Of a DNA stretch of 43,107 bases, positions 16,805 to 25,136 are shown one piece after another. Under the pieces are notes generated by a model that was not told where the DNA came from, ran no database searches, and saw nothing but the letters and a program-made list of their open reading frames with translations. This stretch comes from an uncultured Shimia sp. Lineage in GTDB: Bacteria; Pseudomonadota; Alphaproteobacteria; Rhodobacterales; Rhodobacteraceae. The stretch is from assembly GCF_913054185.1 (NCBI RefSeq), contig NZ_CAJXIV010000025.1, positions 1 to 43,107 on the forward strand, read 5' to 3'. A program made the translations under genes and the position numbers. Positions within the stretch are counted from its first letter, which is position 1. The number at the start of each line of letters is the position of its first letter.

Positions 16805-17788
16805 TCAGAACGCTTTAAGTTCCTCGGCAAGCGCTTCAATGTCAACAGGCACGGCCTGTCGCCGCGCTGCTAACACCTCATCGGCCCGGCGCTGCCCGGA
16901 ATCAGACATCTCGCCAATCGCTGCTGCCACAGCCTGACGCTCCGCCAAGGTTCCGTTGCAATGCAGCACCGCGTCACATCCGGCTGCAATTGCAGCGGCG
17001 GCACGTTGGTCCACAGTGCCGCTCAAAGCCTGCATGTCGATGTCATCGGTCATTATCAGCCCATCAAAGCCAATCTCATCGCGCATAAACTGCATCATCT
17101 TAGGCGAGGTCGTTGCAGGCGCGTCATCCATGTCTTCAAACACGATATGCGCCGTCATGCCCATCGGCAGATCATTGAGCGCTTTGAACGGTGCAAAATC
17201 ACCTTCCAACTGCGCTTTTGGCACAGAGACACGCGGCAAATCTTTGTGGCTGTCCACCACGGCCAGACCATGCCCCGGCATATGTTTGATCACGGGATAA
17301 ACGCCACCATCCCACAGCCCCTTGGCCACTGCGCGACCAATTTCGATAATCTGTTTTGGATTTTCACCATAACACCGGTTGCGTAAAAACGGATGTGTAT
17401 CCGGCCGCGCCACATCAACCATCGGCGCACAATCCGCATCAATACCCAGCGCCATCAACTCATGTGCGATGATGCGATAGCGCAAATACATCGCCCGCGC
17501 TGCATTTGGGCCAGCTTTTTGCACTTCTTCCAAGGGCGGCAACCACTCAGAGGCTAGGGGCGCGCGAAGACGTTGCACCCGTCCACCTTCCTGATCAATC
17601 AGGATCGGCGCATGATGATCCACGCATGCGCGCAGTTCATCACACAGCGCGCGGATTTGATCCGCAGTCTCGATATTGCGCGCAAACAGGATAAAGCCAA
17701 ACGGCTGCACATCCCGAAAGAATGTCTTTTCCTCATCTGTCAGGCGCAGCCCGTCACAACCAAAGATCGCGGCGCAAAAGCGGCTCAT
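16805..17788 (-). CDS. nagZ: Beta-N-acetylhexosaminidase NagZ
   Basis: A 327-residue glycoside hydrolase family 3 enzyme that removes GlcNAc from GlcNAc-anhydroMurNAc muropeptides in cytoplasmic wall recycling. Key parts are LIDQEGGRVQRL (63-74), the mobile loop KHMPGHG (168-174) with catalytic His, and the nucleophile Asp248 in MTDDIDM. No signal peptide, as expected for NagZ. ATG at 17788 overlaps the SPOR-gene stop codon in an ATGA arrangement, which fixes the start and shows translational coupling. Confidence 0.96.
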   Translation of the reverse strand: MSRFCAAIFGCDGLRLTDEEKTFFRDVQPFGFILFARNIETADQIRALCDELRACVDHHAPILIDQEGGRVQRLRAPLASEWLPPLEEVQKAGPNAARAMYLRYRIIAHELMALGIDADCAPMVDVARPDTHPFLRNRCYGENPKQIIEIGRAVAKGLWDGGVYPVIKHMPGHGLAVVDSHKDLPRVSVPKAQLEGDFAPFKALNDLPMGMTAHIVFEDMDDAPATTSPKMMQFMRDEIGFDGLIMTDDIDMQALSGTVDQRAAAAIAAGCDAVLHCNGTLAERQAVAAAIGEMSDSGQRRADEVLAARRQAVPVDIEALAEELKAF

Positions 17789-18807
17789 CGGGTGGTGACC
17801 GGAATACAATCTGCGTTTTCAGCCTTCAGCGCAGAGCAAAGACGGCGCGCGTCACTTACGGTTTCAAAGCCCATCGCCCGCAAGCGATAGAACACCCGCC
17901 CGCCGCTGCTGGCTTTCTCAATCACCCGGGACTTGTCCCCAAGGTAAGTGTCAAACCGCTGTTGCAACTTGTCCCATTCTGCCCGTGCAATCTCTGGGCT
18001 GGCATAGGCACCCAGTTGCACCAAACGTGTGCCTGCGGGAATGGTCTCCGCATCCACTTCTTTCAGGGCGCCCTGCACTGCGGCGTCAATCGACGCAACC
18101 TGCGTGCCTTGCGCCGCGGAAGACAGTTTCGCTGGACGCAACACAGGACGCAGTGAGCGCTTCAACCCACCCGTGACCTCTGGCTTAGGCGCCTCTGCAA
18201 CATCTTCACTTGAAGGTTCCGGCTCACTCAATGCCACTTGAATCGGCTTCACCTCACCCACCTCAATGGTTTCGAGCGGCGCGGCACCAGCGGCCAATCG
18301 ATCTGCCAATTCTTCCACCGACAGCGGCTTACTTACATCCAACGGCGCAGGAGCGACAATTGGCGCAACCCGCGCGCGGGCAACCACTTCGGTCAATTTT
18401 TCTGTCTCAACAAGGCTTGGCACTGCCGACCGGTCCTGGGCAGGCCGCACCACAGCAGGCGCATTCTGCACCCGATCACGATCTGTCAGAGAAATGGGCG
18501 GCGGCGCTACAATCACCTGATCCGCTGGACCAGCCGCGCTGCCATCTGCAGCCACCTGATTGACCATCAATCCCTGGTGACCCGCCTGACGTCCACCCGG
18601 ATCTTCCGGTTGAATCCGCATTGGACCTTCCAAGGCCCGTACAACTGGCACACCGCTCACATCGCGGGAAAGGATCTGGAACCCCCACACGCCCGTTCCG
18701 ACAACCAGCGCAAGAGATACAAACATCCCTGCGCGGTTCACCAAAAGAGCCGCGTTCGGAGAGTCGCCTTTGGGCGCGCCATGCGCACCCATCGGAATTT
18801 CTGCCAT
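17785..18807 (-). CDS. SPOR-domain membrane protein
   Basis: A 340-residue inner-membrane protein with one transmembrane helix at about 26-44 (cytoplasmic N-terminus), a long Pro/Ala-rich periplasmic linker, and a C-terminal SPOR domain (about 262-338: GTRLVQLGAYASPEIARAEW ... VFYRLRAMGFETVSDARRLC). SPOR domains bind denuded peptidoglycan strands at the septum, so a division or wall-turnover role is likely. Being coupled to nagZ supports a wall connection. GAGGCAAA precedes the ATG. It lies 90 bp after argS. Confidence 0.9.
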   Translation of the reverse strand: MAEIPMGAHGAPKGDSPNAALLVNRAGMFVSLALVVGTGVWGFQILSRDVSGVPVVRALEGPMRIQPEDPGGRQAGHQGLMVNQVAADGSAAGPADQVIVAPPPISLTDRDRVQNAPAVVRPAQDRSAVPSLVETEKLTEVVARARVAPIVAPAPLDVSKPLSVEELADRLAAGAAPLETIEVGEVKPIQVALSEPEPSSEDVAEAPKPEVTGGLKRSLRPVLRPAKLSSAAQGTQVASIDAAVQGALKEVDAETIPAGTRLVQLGAYASPEIARAEWDKLQQRFDTYLGDKSRVIEKASSGGRVFYRLRAMGFETVSDARRLCSALKAENADCIPVTTR

Positions 18808-18897
18808 TTTTGCCTCACTGCCCGTACGCGTTACCGCAGATGTGCGGTGTCGCCGGGGTCGTCTTGCCTAGTCCTCAACCCCGACGAACGTGCAGCT

Positions 18898-20643
18898 TTA
18901 GCGCATCTCTTGTGCCGGAGTTACGCCCAGAATACCAAGACCTGCGGAAATAACAACGGCCACGGCGCGTGCGAGCGCAATTTTCGCCTGTGATGTATCT
19001 GCGTCACCCTCTTGCACAAAGCGCAGCGAGGTGTCCTCGTTGCCTTTGTAGTACAGCGCATGCAGCTCCCCTGCGAGTTCATAGAGAAAAAACGCAATCC
19101 GGTGCGGCTCGTTGGTGCGGCCCGCAATTTCCACCAAACGTGGCCATTCGGCCAATTTCCTGGCCACGGCGATCTCTGCCGCATGATCCAGCTTGGACAA
19201 ATCAGCCGCGGCCAAAGTTGCGTCATCCGCAGTGATACCCGCGGACTCCGCGTTACGGATCACCGAACACACCCGCGCATGCGCATACTGCACGTAGAAC
19301 ACAGGGTTGTCTTTGGACTGCTCCAGCACCTTATCAAAATCAAAATCCAACGGCGCGTCGTTTTTGCGGGTCAGCATCACAAAACGGGTCACATCCGGCC
19401 CCACCTGATCCACGACATCCCGCAGGGTCACAAATGTGCCTGCCCGCTTGGACATCTTGAACGGCTCGCCGTTTTTGAACAGTTTCACCAGCTGGGTCAG
19501 CTTAATGTCCAAGGGAACCTTGCCATCTGACAGTGCGGATACCGCTGCTTTCATACGCTTGACGTAACCGCCATGATCCGCGCCAAAGACGTCGATCAGC
19601 ATATCAAAACCGCGATCAACCTTGTCGTAGTGGTAAGCGATGTCTGGCGCAAAATAGGTCCACGCCCCGTCAGATTTTTTCACCGGGCGGTCGACATCAT
19701 CCCCATGTTCGGTTGATTTGAACAGGGTTTGCTCACGTGGTTCCCAATCTTCCGGCTTCTTGCCTTTTGGTGGCTCCAACACACCTTCATAGATCAAGCC
19801 CTTGGCGTCCAGCTCCGCGATGGCAGCCTCGATACGGCCTGTGCCATACAGCGATTTTTCGGAATAGAACTTGTCCATCACCACGCCCAGAGACTTCAGA
19901 TCCGCGCGGATCAGTTCCATCATAGCATCAGTGGCGAAGAGGCGGACATCCTGGAGCCAGACATCTTCTGGCTGATCGATATACGCGGTGCCGACCTTTT
20001 CTTTCAGCGCCTTGCCGGTCTCAATCAGGTAGTCACCGGGATAGGTGCCATCAGGGAAAGCAACCTCTTGGCCGTGCGCTTCCAGATACCGCAGATACAC
20101 AGAGCGCGCCAACACATCGACCTGCCCGCCCCCATCGTTGATGTAGTACTCACGGGTCACATCAAAGCCGACAAAATCCAACAGCGACGCAAGCGCATCG
20201 CCAAACACCGCACCACGCGTGTGCCCAACGTGCAGCGGCCCGGTTGGGTTGGCGGAGACATACTCCACATTCACTTTCTTGTTCCCACCCATGGTGGAGC
20301 GGCCAAAGTCCTGGCCACCATCCAGCGCAGCTTTCACAACACCTTGCCACAGTACCGGCGCCAAACGCAGGTTCAAGAACCCGGGACCAGCTACCTCAGC
20401 CACATCCACACGCGCGTCTTCCGCCAGCCTGACAGCCAGCACTTCGGCGATGTCGCGTGGTTTCATCTTGGCAGGCTTGGCCAGCACCATCGCAGCGTTG
20501 GTGGCCATATCACCATGCAGAGCATCGCGTGGGGGCTCCACCGCCACGTTTTTGAAGTCCAGTCCTTCAGGCAGCTTGCCTTCGGCTTGCATCGCAGTCA
20601 GCGCGTCGATCACGGCAACGCGGATCTCGGAAAACAGGTTCAT
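18898..20643 (-). CDS. argS: Arginyl-tRNA synthetase
   Basis: A 581-residue class I aminoacyl-tRNA synthetase for arginine. It has the N-terminal additional domain, the HIGH-type motif HVGH (138-141, within [14 protein letters not shown]), the KMSKS-type motif FKMSKRAG in the second half, and the DALR anticodon-binding domain at the C-terminus ([12 protein letters not shown] ... [18 protein letters not shown]). Length is normal. AGGACGG precedes the ATG. It starts the argS-SPOR-nagZ-scpA-scpB run, 75 bp after dgt. Confidence 0.97.
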   Translation of the reverse strand: MNLFSEIRVAVIDALTAMQAEGKLPEGLDFKNVAVEPPRDALHGDMATNAAMVLAKPAKMKPRDIAEVLAVRLAEDARVDVAEVAGPGFLNLRLAPVLWQGVVKAALDGGQDFGRSTMGGNKKVNVEYVSANPTGPLHVGHTRGAVFGDALASLLDFVGFDVTREYYINDGGGQVDVLARSVYLRYLEAHGQEVAFPDGTYPGDYLIETGKALKEKVGTAYIDQPEDVWLQDVRLFATDAMMELIRADLKSLGVVMDKFYSEKSLYGTGRIEAAIAELDAKGLIYEGVLEPPKGKKPEDWEPREQTLFKSTEHGDDVDRPVKKSDGAWTYFAPDIAYHYDKVDRGFDMLIDVFGADHGGYVKRMKAAVSALSDGKVPLDIKLTQLVKLFKNGEPFKMSKRAGTFVTLRDVVDQVGPDVTRFVMLTRKNDAPLDFDFDKVLEQSKDNPVFYVQYAHARVCSVIRNAESAGITADDATLAAADLSKLDHAAEIAVARKLAEWPRLVEIAGRTNEPHRIAFFLYELAGELHALYYKGNEDTSLRFVQEGDADTSQAKIALARAVAVVISAGLGILGVTPAQEMR

Positions 20644-20718
20644 CAGACCGTCCTATCAATGTGTCTTTGGTCTTTTCGGATTTGGCGTGGTTTATCACCC
20701 CAATCCGTCACGTCAACG

Positions 20719-21858
20719 TCACTTGCCCAGAAGCTGCTCATGTTGTTGCAGCGCATAGCGGTCTGTCATGCCGGAAATATAGTCCGACACCATACGCGCC
20801 ACTGCTGTTTCATTATCACATTTTGCCAAATCCGCATGCCAGCGCACTGGCAACAACGTTGGCTCAGACAAAAACAACGGGAACAGCTCCTGCACCACAA
20901 CGGTTACTTCTTTGCGCATCTTCACCACGCTTGGCGCGCGATACATACGTGTGAACAGAAAGCTTCGGATTTCCTTGAGGTCCGACCAAAGCGCCGTGGA
21001 AAACTGCACCACAGGCCGACCACAGGCGCGCAACTCTTCCACTGTCTGCGCGTCTACCTCGGCCAATGCCGCACGAGACGTATCAATCACGTCCCCCACC
21101 ATCACACCAAACACGCGTCTTAAAGCTTCATGACGCCGTCGGATAGCCTCCAAGCCCGGGTATCTCTGATCTACAGCGGCAAAAGCATCGCCCACAATTG
21201 GCAGCTCACAAATCTCTTCTTCGGTAAACAGGCCAGCGCGCAGACCGTCGTGTAAATCGTGATTGTTGTACGCCACATCATCCGCCAACGCCGCAACTTG
21301 TGCCTCCGCACTGGCATGGGTGTGCAGCTCCAAATCATGGATCGCGTTGTAGTCCGCCAACGCATAAGGAAGATCACCCGTCACTGGCCCGTTATGCTTG
21401 GCAATGCCCTCCAAGGTCTCCCACGTCAGGTTCAGCCCATCAAAATCCGCGTAATGCCGTTCCAGAGAGGTCACAATCCGGACCGCCTGTGCGTTGTGAT
21501 CAAACCCACCATACGGTGCCATCAATTCATGCAGCGCGTCTTCTCCGGTATGCCCAAACGGCGTGTGCCCCAAATCATGCGCCAAAGCGATCGCTTCGGT
21601 GATTTCCTGATTGAGCCCCAGCGCTCCCGCAATCGTTCGCGCCACCTGCGCCACTTCAATCGAATGCGTCAAACGGGTGCGAAAGTAATCACCTTCATGC
21701 TCCACAAACACCTGTGTTTTGTGCTTGAGCCGCCGAAACGCGCTGGCATGAATGATACGGTCCCGGTCTCGCTGAAAACACGACCGGAAACTGCTCTCCT
21801 CCTCCGGAAAACGCCGTCCCTTGGCGCGTGCCGGATCTGAGGCATAGGGCGCCTGCAT
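20719..21858 (-). CDS. dgt: dGTP triphosphohydrolase-like HD protein
   Basis: A 379-residue deoxyguanosinetriphosphate triphosphohydrolase-like protein (short type 2 form). It releases triphosphate from dNTPs and adjusts nucleotide pools. The metal-binding HD motif is visible as RTRLTHSIEVAQVARTIA followed by ALAHDLGHTPFGHTGEDAL, plus a downstream NHD segment (DVAYNNHDLHDGL). The N-terminus RDRIIHASAFRRLKHKTQVF is characteristic. AAGGACC precedes the ATG. It is divergent from the Fe-S carrier gene and leads into argS. Confidence 0.94.
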   Translation of the reverse strand: MQAPYASDPARAKGRRFPEEESSFRSCFQRDRDRIIHASAFRRLKHKTQVFVEHEGDYFRTRLTHSIEVAQVARTIAGALGLNQEITEAIALAHDLGHTPFGHTGEDALHELMAPYGGFDHNAQAVRIVTSLERHYADFDGLNLTWETLEGIAKHNGPVTGDLPYALADYNAIHDLELHTHASAEAQVAALADDVAYNNHDLHDGLRAGLFTEEEICELPIVGDAFAAVDQRYPGLEAIRRRHEALRRVFGVMVGDVIDTSRAALAEVDAQTVEELRACGRPVVQFSTALWSDLKEIRSFLFTRMYRAPSVVKMRKEVTVVVQELFPLFLSEPTLLPVRWHADLAKCDNETAVARMVSDYISGMTDRYALQQHEQLLGK

Positions 21859-21951
21859 GAGCGTGGTCCTTGTAGCCTGTCCTTGGCCCTTCTATATTGG
21901 AGTTTATGCCCGCTAGGAACCGGGCAATTCGCGCGAATAGGACAAAATATC

Positions 21952-22275
21952 ATGCAGTTGCCGCCCAAAGTCACCCAAAGAGCCTTCGAACGTCTCGCCG
22001 AGATCGGCGCCGCCGATCAGGGACAGGCCCTGCGCGTGGCGGTCGAAGGTGGCGGATGTTCCGGCTTTCAGTACGAAATCAAACTCGACTCCCAAACCGA
22101 CGACGACCTCGTGCTCGAAGGTGCCGGTGAGAAAGTCTTGGTGGACAGCGTGTCGTTGCCGTTCCTCACAGACGCGGTGATCGATTTTACAGAAGAGCTG
22201 ATTGGTGCCCGGTTTGTAATCAACAATCCCAATGCCACAAGCTCTTGCGGCTGCGGCACCAGCTTTTCGATGTAG
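21952..22275 (+). CDS. A-type iron-sulfur carrier protein (ErpA/IscA-like)
   Basis: A 107-residue HesB/IscA-family protein that hands Fe-S clusters to apo-enzymes. The three conserved cysteines are in GGGCSGF (near residue 37) and SSCGCG (near 99-102). The N-terminus MQLPPKVTQRAFERL is usual for the alphaproteobacterial form. ATG at 21952 follows AGGA; an in-frame ATG at 21883 would add a poorly conserved extension. The gene stands alone between dgt and xth, apart from any suf or isc cluster. ErpA, IscA and SufA cannot be told apart here. Confidence 0.92.
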   Translation: MQLPPKVTQRAFERLAEIGAADQGQALRVAVEGGGCSGFQYEIKLDSQTDDDLVLEGAGEKVLVDSVSLPFLTDAVIDFTEELIGARFVINNPNATSSCGCGTSFSM

Positions 22276-22353
22276 GGTCAGCGATTTTCGCCTCTTGCTG
22301 TTCCCTCCATTGGCTGGATAGATAGCCCTGTCCAGCGAATAGGAGCGCGTCCC

Positions 22354-23133
22354 ATGAAAATCGCCACATTCAACATCAATGGCATCAAGGCGCGCATAGA
22401 AACCCTGCCCCGCTGGCTGGATGAGGCGCAGCCCGATGTGGCGCTGCTGCAAGAAATCAAATCCGTCGACGAAGCTTTCCCGCGCGAAATCTTTGAAGAA
22501 CGCGGCTACCAGGTCGAAACCCACGGCATGAAAAGCTTCAACGGCGTCGCGATCCTCTCCAAGCTCCCGCTTGAGGATGTAACCCGCGGTCTGCCCGGAG
22601 ATGAGACCGACGAACAGGCCCGCTACATCGAAGCCACCGTGATGGGCGACACCCCGGTACGGGTCTGCGGCCTCTACCTGCCCAACGGCAATCCAACACC
22701 TGGCCCAAAATACGACTACAAATTGGCCTGGATGGAGCGGCTATATACCCGCGCCCAGGAGCTTATGGCCACTGAAGAACCCTTCCTCATGGCCGGTGAC
22801 TTCAACATCATCCCGCAAGACGAAGACGCCGCCAAACCGGAAGACTGGCAAGAAGACGCACTCGCCCGTCCCGAAAGCCGCGCCGCCTACCGCCGTTTGC
22901 TGAACCTTGGATTCACCGAAGCCTTCCGTGCCCGCAATCAAATGCCTGGCATGTATTCTTTCTGGGACTACCAAGCCGGCGCATGGAACCGCAACAACGG
23001 CATCCGCATCGACCATTTCTTGCTCAGCCCACAATGCTCGGACCTGCTGCAAGATTGCCAGATCGACAAAGAAGAGCGCGGACGCTCTAAGCCATCTGAC
23101 CACGTGCCTGTCTGGGTAGACCTCGCGGCCTAA
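22354..23133 (+). CDS. xth: Exodeoxyribonuclease III
   Basis: A 259-residue exonuclease III-type AP endonuclease that cuts 5' of abasic sites and removes 3' blocking groups. Catalytic motifs of the family are visible: FNINGIKAR at the N-terminus, LLQEIKS with the metal-binding Glu, LYLPNGN, AGDFNIIPQDEDA, and SDHVPVWVDL at the C-terminus. AGGAGCG precedes the ATG. Its stop codon overlaps that of the convergent YedK-like gene by 4 bp, placing two abasic-site proteins back to back. Confidence 0.96.
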   Translation: MKIATFNINGIKARIETLPRWLDEAQPDVALLQEIKSVDEAFPREIFEERGYQVETHGMKSFNGVAILSKLPLEDVTRGLPGDETDEQARYIEATVMGDTPVRVCGLYLPNGNPTPGPKYDYKLAWMERLYTRAQELMATEEPFLMAGDFNIIPQDEDAAKPEDWQEDALARPESRAAYRRLLNLGFTEAFRARNQMPGMYSFWDYQAGAWNRNNGIRIDHFLLSPQCSDLLQDCQIDKEERGRSKPSDHVPVWVDLAA

Positions 23134-23741
23134 GGCGCATCCCAATCCACATCCGTAGCTTCTTCGATGGTCAGACATCCCTCTGGCCAAGGTACCATCA
23201 ACGGCGTGACCTCTTCCGTCGTGCCTGTGAGCCACAAATCAATCGCGTCTTTCTCAAGCAGAACCCCCATCCGATGATGGATCGGCTTCACGTCGCCATT
23301 GGGCTCACAGGTCACTGTCGCTACCTGATGCACCTCCCGCCCTCCGGGTGCGATCCACACATCCGTGATTGCCGCAAACACCAGTGGCTCACTGCCCTTG
23401 ATGCGCCACGCCGTTTTCTTGCGCTTCTCACCGGTCCACTCGTACCAGCCGTCAACAATCACCAAGGCCCGCCCAACGCCATCAAACGCGGACTTGTCGA
23501 ACACTGTCTCGGACCTCGCATTGACAATGGTTTCCATCACCGGCCGCCCCCGCGCATTCACGCGGCCAACCGGAATGATACCCCAGCGCATATGCTTGAA
23601 GCCATCCGCAGTCAGGCACACAATCTCCTGTCCCGGCGCTATATTCCGGCGTGACGGCTCATCAGAAACACCGACAACCTCACGACCAACCCACTGGCCG
23701 ATCTCCGTCATTGAGGTCTCAAGAAAAAGCCGCCCCGGCAT
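23130..23741 (-). CDS. YedK/HMCES (SRAP) family protein, Cys2 replaced by Pro
   Basis: A 203-residue SRAP-family protein. Known members shield abasic sites in single-stranded DNA by forming a thiazolidine crosslink through the N-terminal Cys2 of MCGR. Here the start reads MPGRLF, so the crosslinking residue is proline. The other active-site positions remain: Asn74 (VNARSET), Glu101 (VDGWYEW) and His155/156 (IHHRMG). No upstream start could restore a cysteine: the ATG lies 3 bp after the esterase stop and begins the conserved PGR motif. Length fits the family. It may be inactive, or use the N-terminal proline amine. Convergent with xth and co-directional with the esterase gene. Confidence 0.88.
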   Translation of the reverse strand: MPGRLFLETSMTEIGQWVGREVVGVSDEPSRRNIAPGQEIVCLTADGFKHMRWGIIPVGRVNARGRPVMETIVNARSETVFDKSAFDGVGRALVIVDGWYEWTGEKRKKTAWRIKGSEPLVFAAITDVWIAPGGREVHQVATVTCEPNGDVKPIHHRMGVLLEKDAIDLWLTGTTEEVTPLMVPWPEGCLTIEEATDVDWDAP

Positions 23742-23744
23742 AAC

Positions 23745-24422
23745 TCACTCCTTTGCGGCGCTCTCCGCCAAGCCCTGCACATATGGACCTAGCGCCGGTA
23801 CAATTTGCGCCACACCCTGCACATTGGGATGGATACCATCCGCCTGCATCAGCCCGCGTAACTGATCCGCGGGCAAATCCCGAATGGCCTCAAAGAAATC
23901 CGGCGCCAGCTCCACATTAAACTCAGCAGCCAGTTCGCCATACATCCCATCAAAGACTTGTTTGTAGTCCGCGCCAAAATTCATCGGCGCTTCCACCCCG
24001 ATCAACAGCACATCCACTTCCGCCGCCTGCCCAGCTTCGATGATCCCAGCCAAGTTGGCTTTGCTCACCGCTGGATCAATCCCACGCAAAGCGTCGTTGC
24101 CCCCCAACGAGACAATCATCGCATCCACGTCCGGCCCCAGGGTCCAACCAACCCGTGACAAGCCGCCCTGCGTGGTGTCTCCAGACACCCCCGCATTCTG
24201 CACAATCACGTCCAACCCTTGCGCCTTAAGCCAGCTTTCCAGCTGCGGTACAAAGCCATCACCTTGCGGCAAGCCATAGCCATGTGTGAGGCTATCCCCC
24301 AAGGCCGCAATCACCACCGGCTCCGCAAAAGCCGAGCAAACCGTTACCGGAACAACTAAAATGCCGAAGGTCAGCGCCTTGCCCGCGCGCTTAGACGCCC
24401 CATATAGGGTGGAAACATTCAT
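23745..24422 (-). CDS. tesA: GDSL-type esterase/lysophospholipase, TesA-like
   Basis: A 225-residue SGNH hydrolase of the TesA type: a periplasmic thioesterase, arylesterase or lysophospholipase. A signal peptide (ALTFGILVVPVTVCSAFA) is followed by the four SGNH blocks: GDSLTHGYG with the nucleophile, SGDTTQGG, LGGNDALRG, and DGIHPN with the catalytic Asp and His. ATG at 24422 is used; the frame also allows a TTG one codon upstream. It is divergent from the ABC exporter genes with only 18 bp between start codons, the same arrangement as tesA-ybbAP in E. coli. Confidence 0.9.
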   Translation of the reverse strand: MNVSTLYGASKRAGKALTFGILVVPVTVCSAFAEPVVIAALGDSLTHGYGLPQGDGFVPQLESWLKAQGLDVIVQNAGVSGDTTQGGLSRVGWTLGPDVDAMIVSLGGNDALRGIDPAVSKANLAGIIEAGQAAEVDVLLIGVEAPMNFGADYKQVFDGMYGELAAEFNVELAPDFFEAIRDLPADQLRGLMQADGIHPNVQGVAQIVPALGPYVQGLAESAAKE

Positions 24423-24440
24423 CAACAGGCGGCCTCTTTC

Positions 24441-25136
24441 ATGTCATCCATTCTCTCCCTTCAAGATGCGACTTTGGCGCTGGATAGCAATGCCGGACGC
24501 ATAGAAATCTTGCACGGAATCTCTTTGGACGTGCAGGCGGGGGAGGCTTTGGCGCTTGTTGGTCCATCTGGTTCAGGCAAATCCTCGTTGCTGATGTTGA
24601 TGGGCGGGTTGGAGCGCGCAACCTCCGGCACCATCACCGCGCTGGATCATGATCTCTCTGCCATGGACGAAGACGCCCTTGCCCGATTCCGCCGCGAAAA
24701 CATGGGGGTGGTGTTTCAGAACTTCCACCTAATCCCCACCATGACCGCGCTGGAAAATGTCGCCACACCTTTGGAGCTTTCTGGCCGTAAGGATGCACTG
24801 GAACGCGCCAAAGCCGAGCTTGAGGCTGTTGGCCTTGGCCATCGGGCCGATCACTATCCCAGCCAAATGTCCGGCGGCGAACAGCAACGGGTTGCGCTTG
24901 CGCGGGCCTGTGCCCCCTCCCCGCGCCTGCTGCTGGCGGATGAGCCCACCGGCAACCTCGACCAATCCACCGGCGAGACCATCATGGACCTGCTGTTTGA
25001 CCTACACGCCAAACGCGACACCACGCTGGTGCTGGTCACTCACTCCAATGCGCTTGCAAAACGCTGTGAACGGGTTGTCCGCCTTCGTGACGGTCGCATT
25101 GAAACACCTCTTGCGTCGGTCGAGGCCTCTGCATGA
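24441..25136 (+). CDS. ybbA: ABC transporter ATP-binding protein, YbbA/LolD type
   Basis: A 231-residue ABC ATPase of the MacB/LolD family. Walker [10 protein letters not shown] (about 47-55), Q-loop [17 protein letters not shown], signature [14 protein letters not shown], Walker [13 protein letters not shown] and the H-loop VTHS are intact. It pairs with the FtsX-like permease that follows, whose start overlaps its stop in an ATGA. By the neighbouring esterase and permease size it corresponds to the YbbA-YbbP system; the cargo is not established. Confidence 0.92.
   Translation: MSSILSLQDATLALDSNAGRIEILHGISLDVQAGEALALVGPSGSGKSSLLMLMGGLERATSGTITALDHDLSAMDEDALARFRRENMGVVFQNFHLIPTMTALENVATPLELSGRKDALERAKAELEAVGLGHRADHYPSQMSGGEQQRVALARACAPSPRLLLADEPTGNLDQSTGETIMDLLFDLHAKRDTTLVLVTHSNALAKRCERVVRLRDGRIETPLASVEASA

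Noticed and set aside
19729-21123. Long open frame (464 codons) antisense to argS and dgt
   Set aside because: It mirrors the codon bias of the two genes on the other strand, has no family resemblance or ribosome-binding site, and crosses two gene boundaries.
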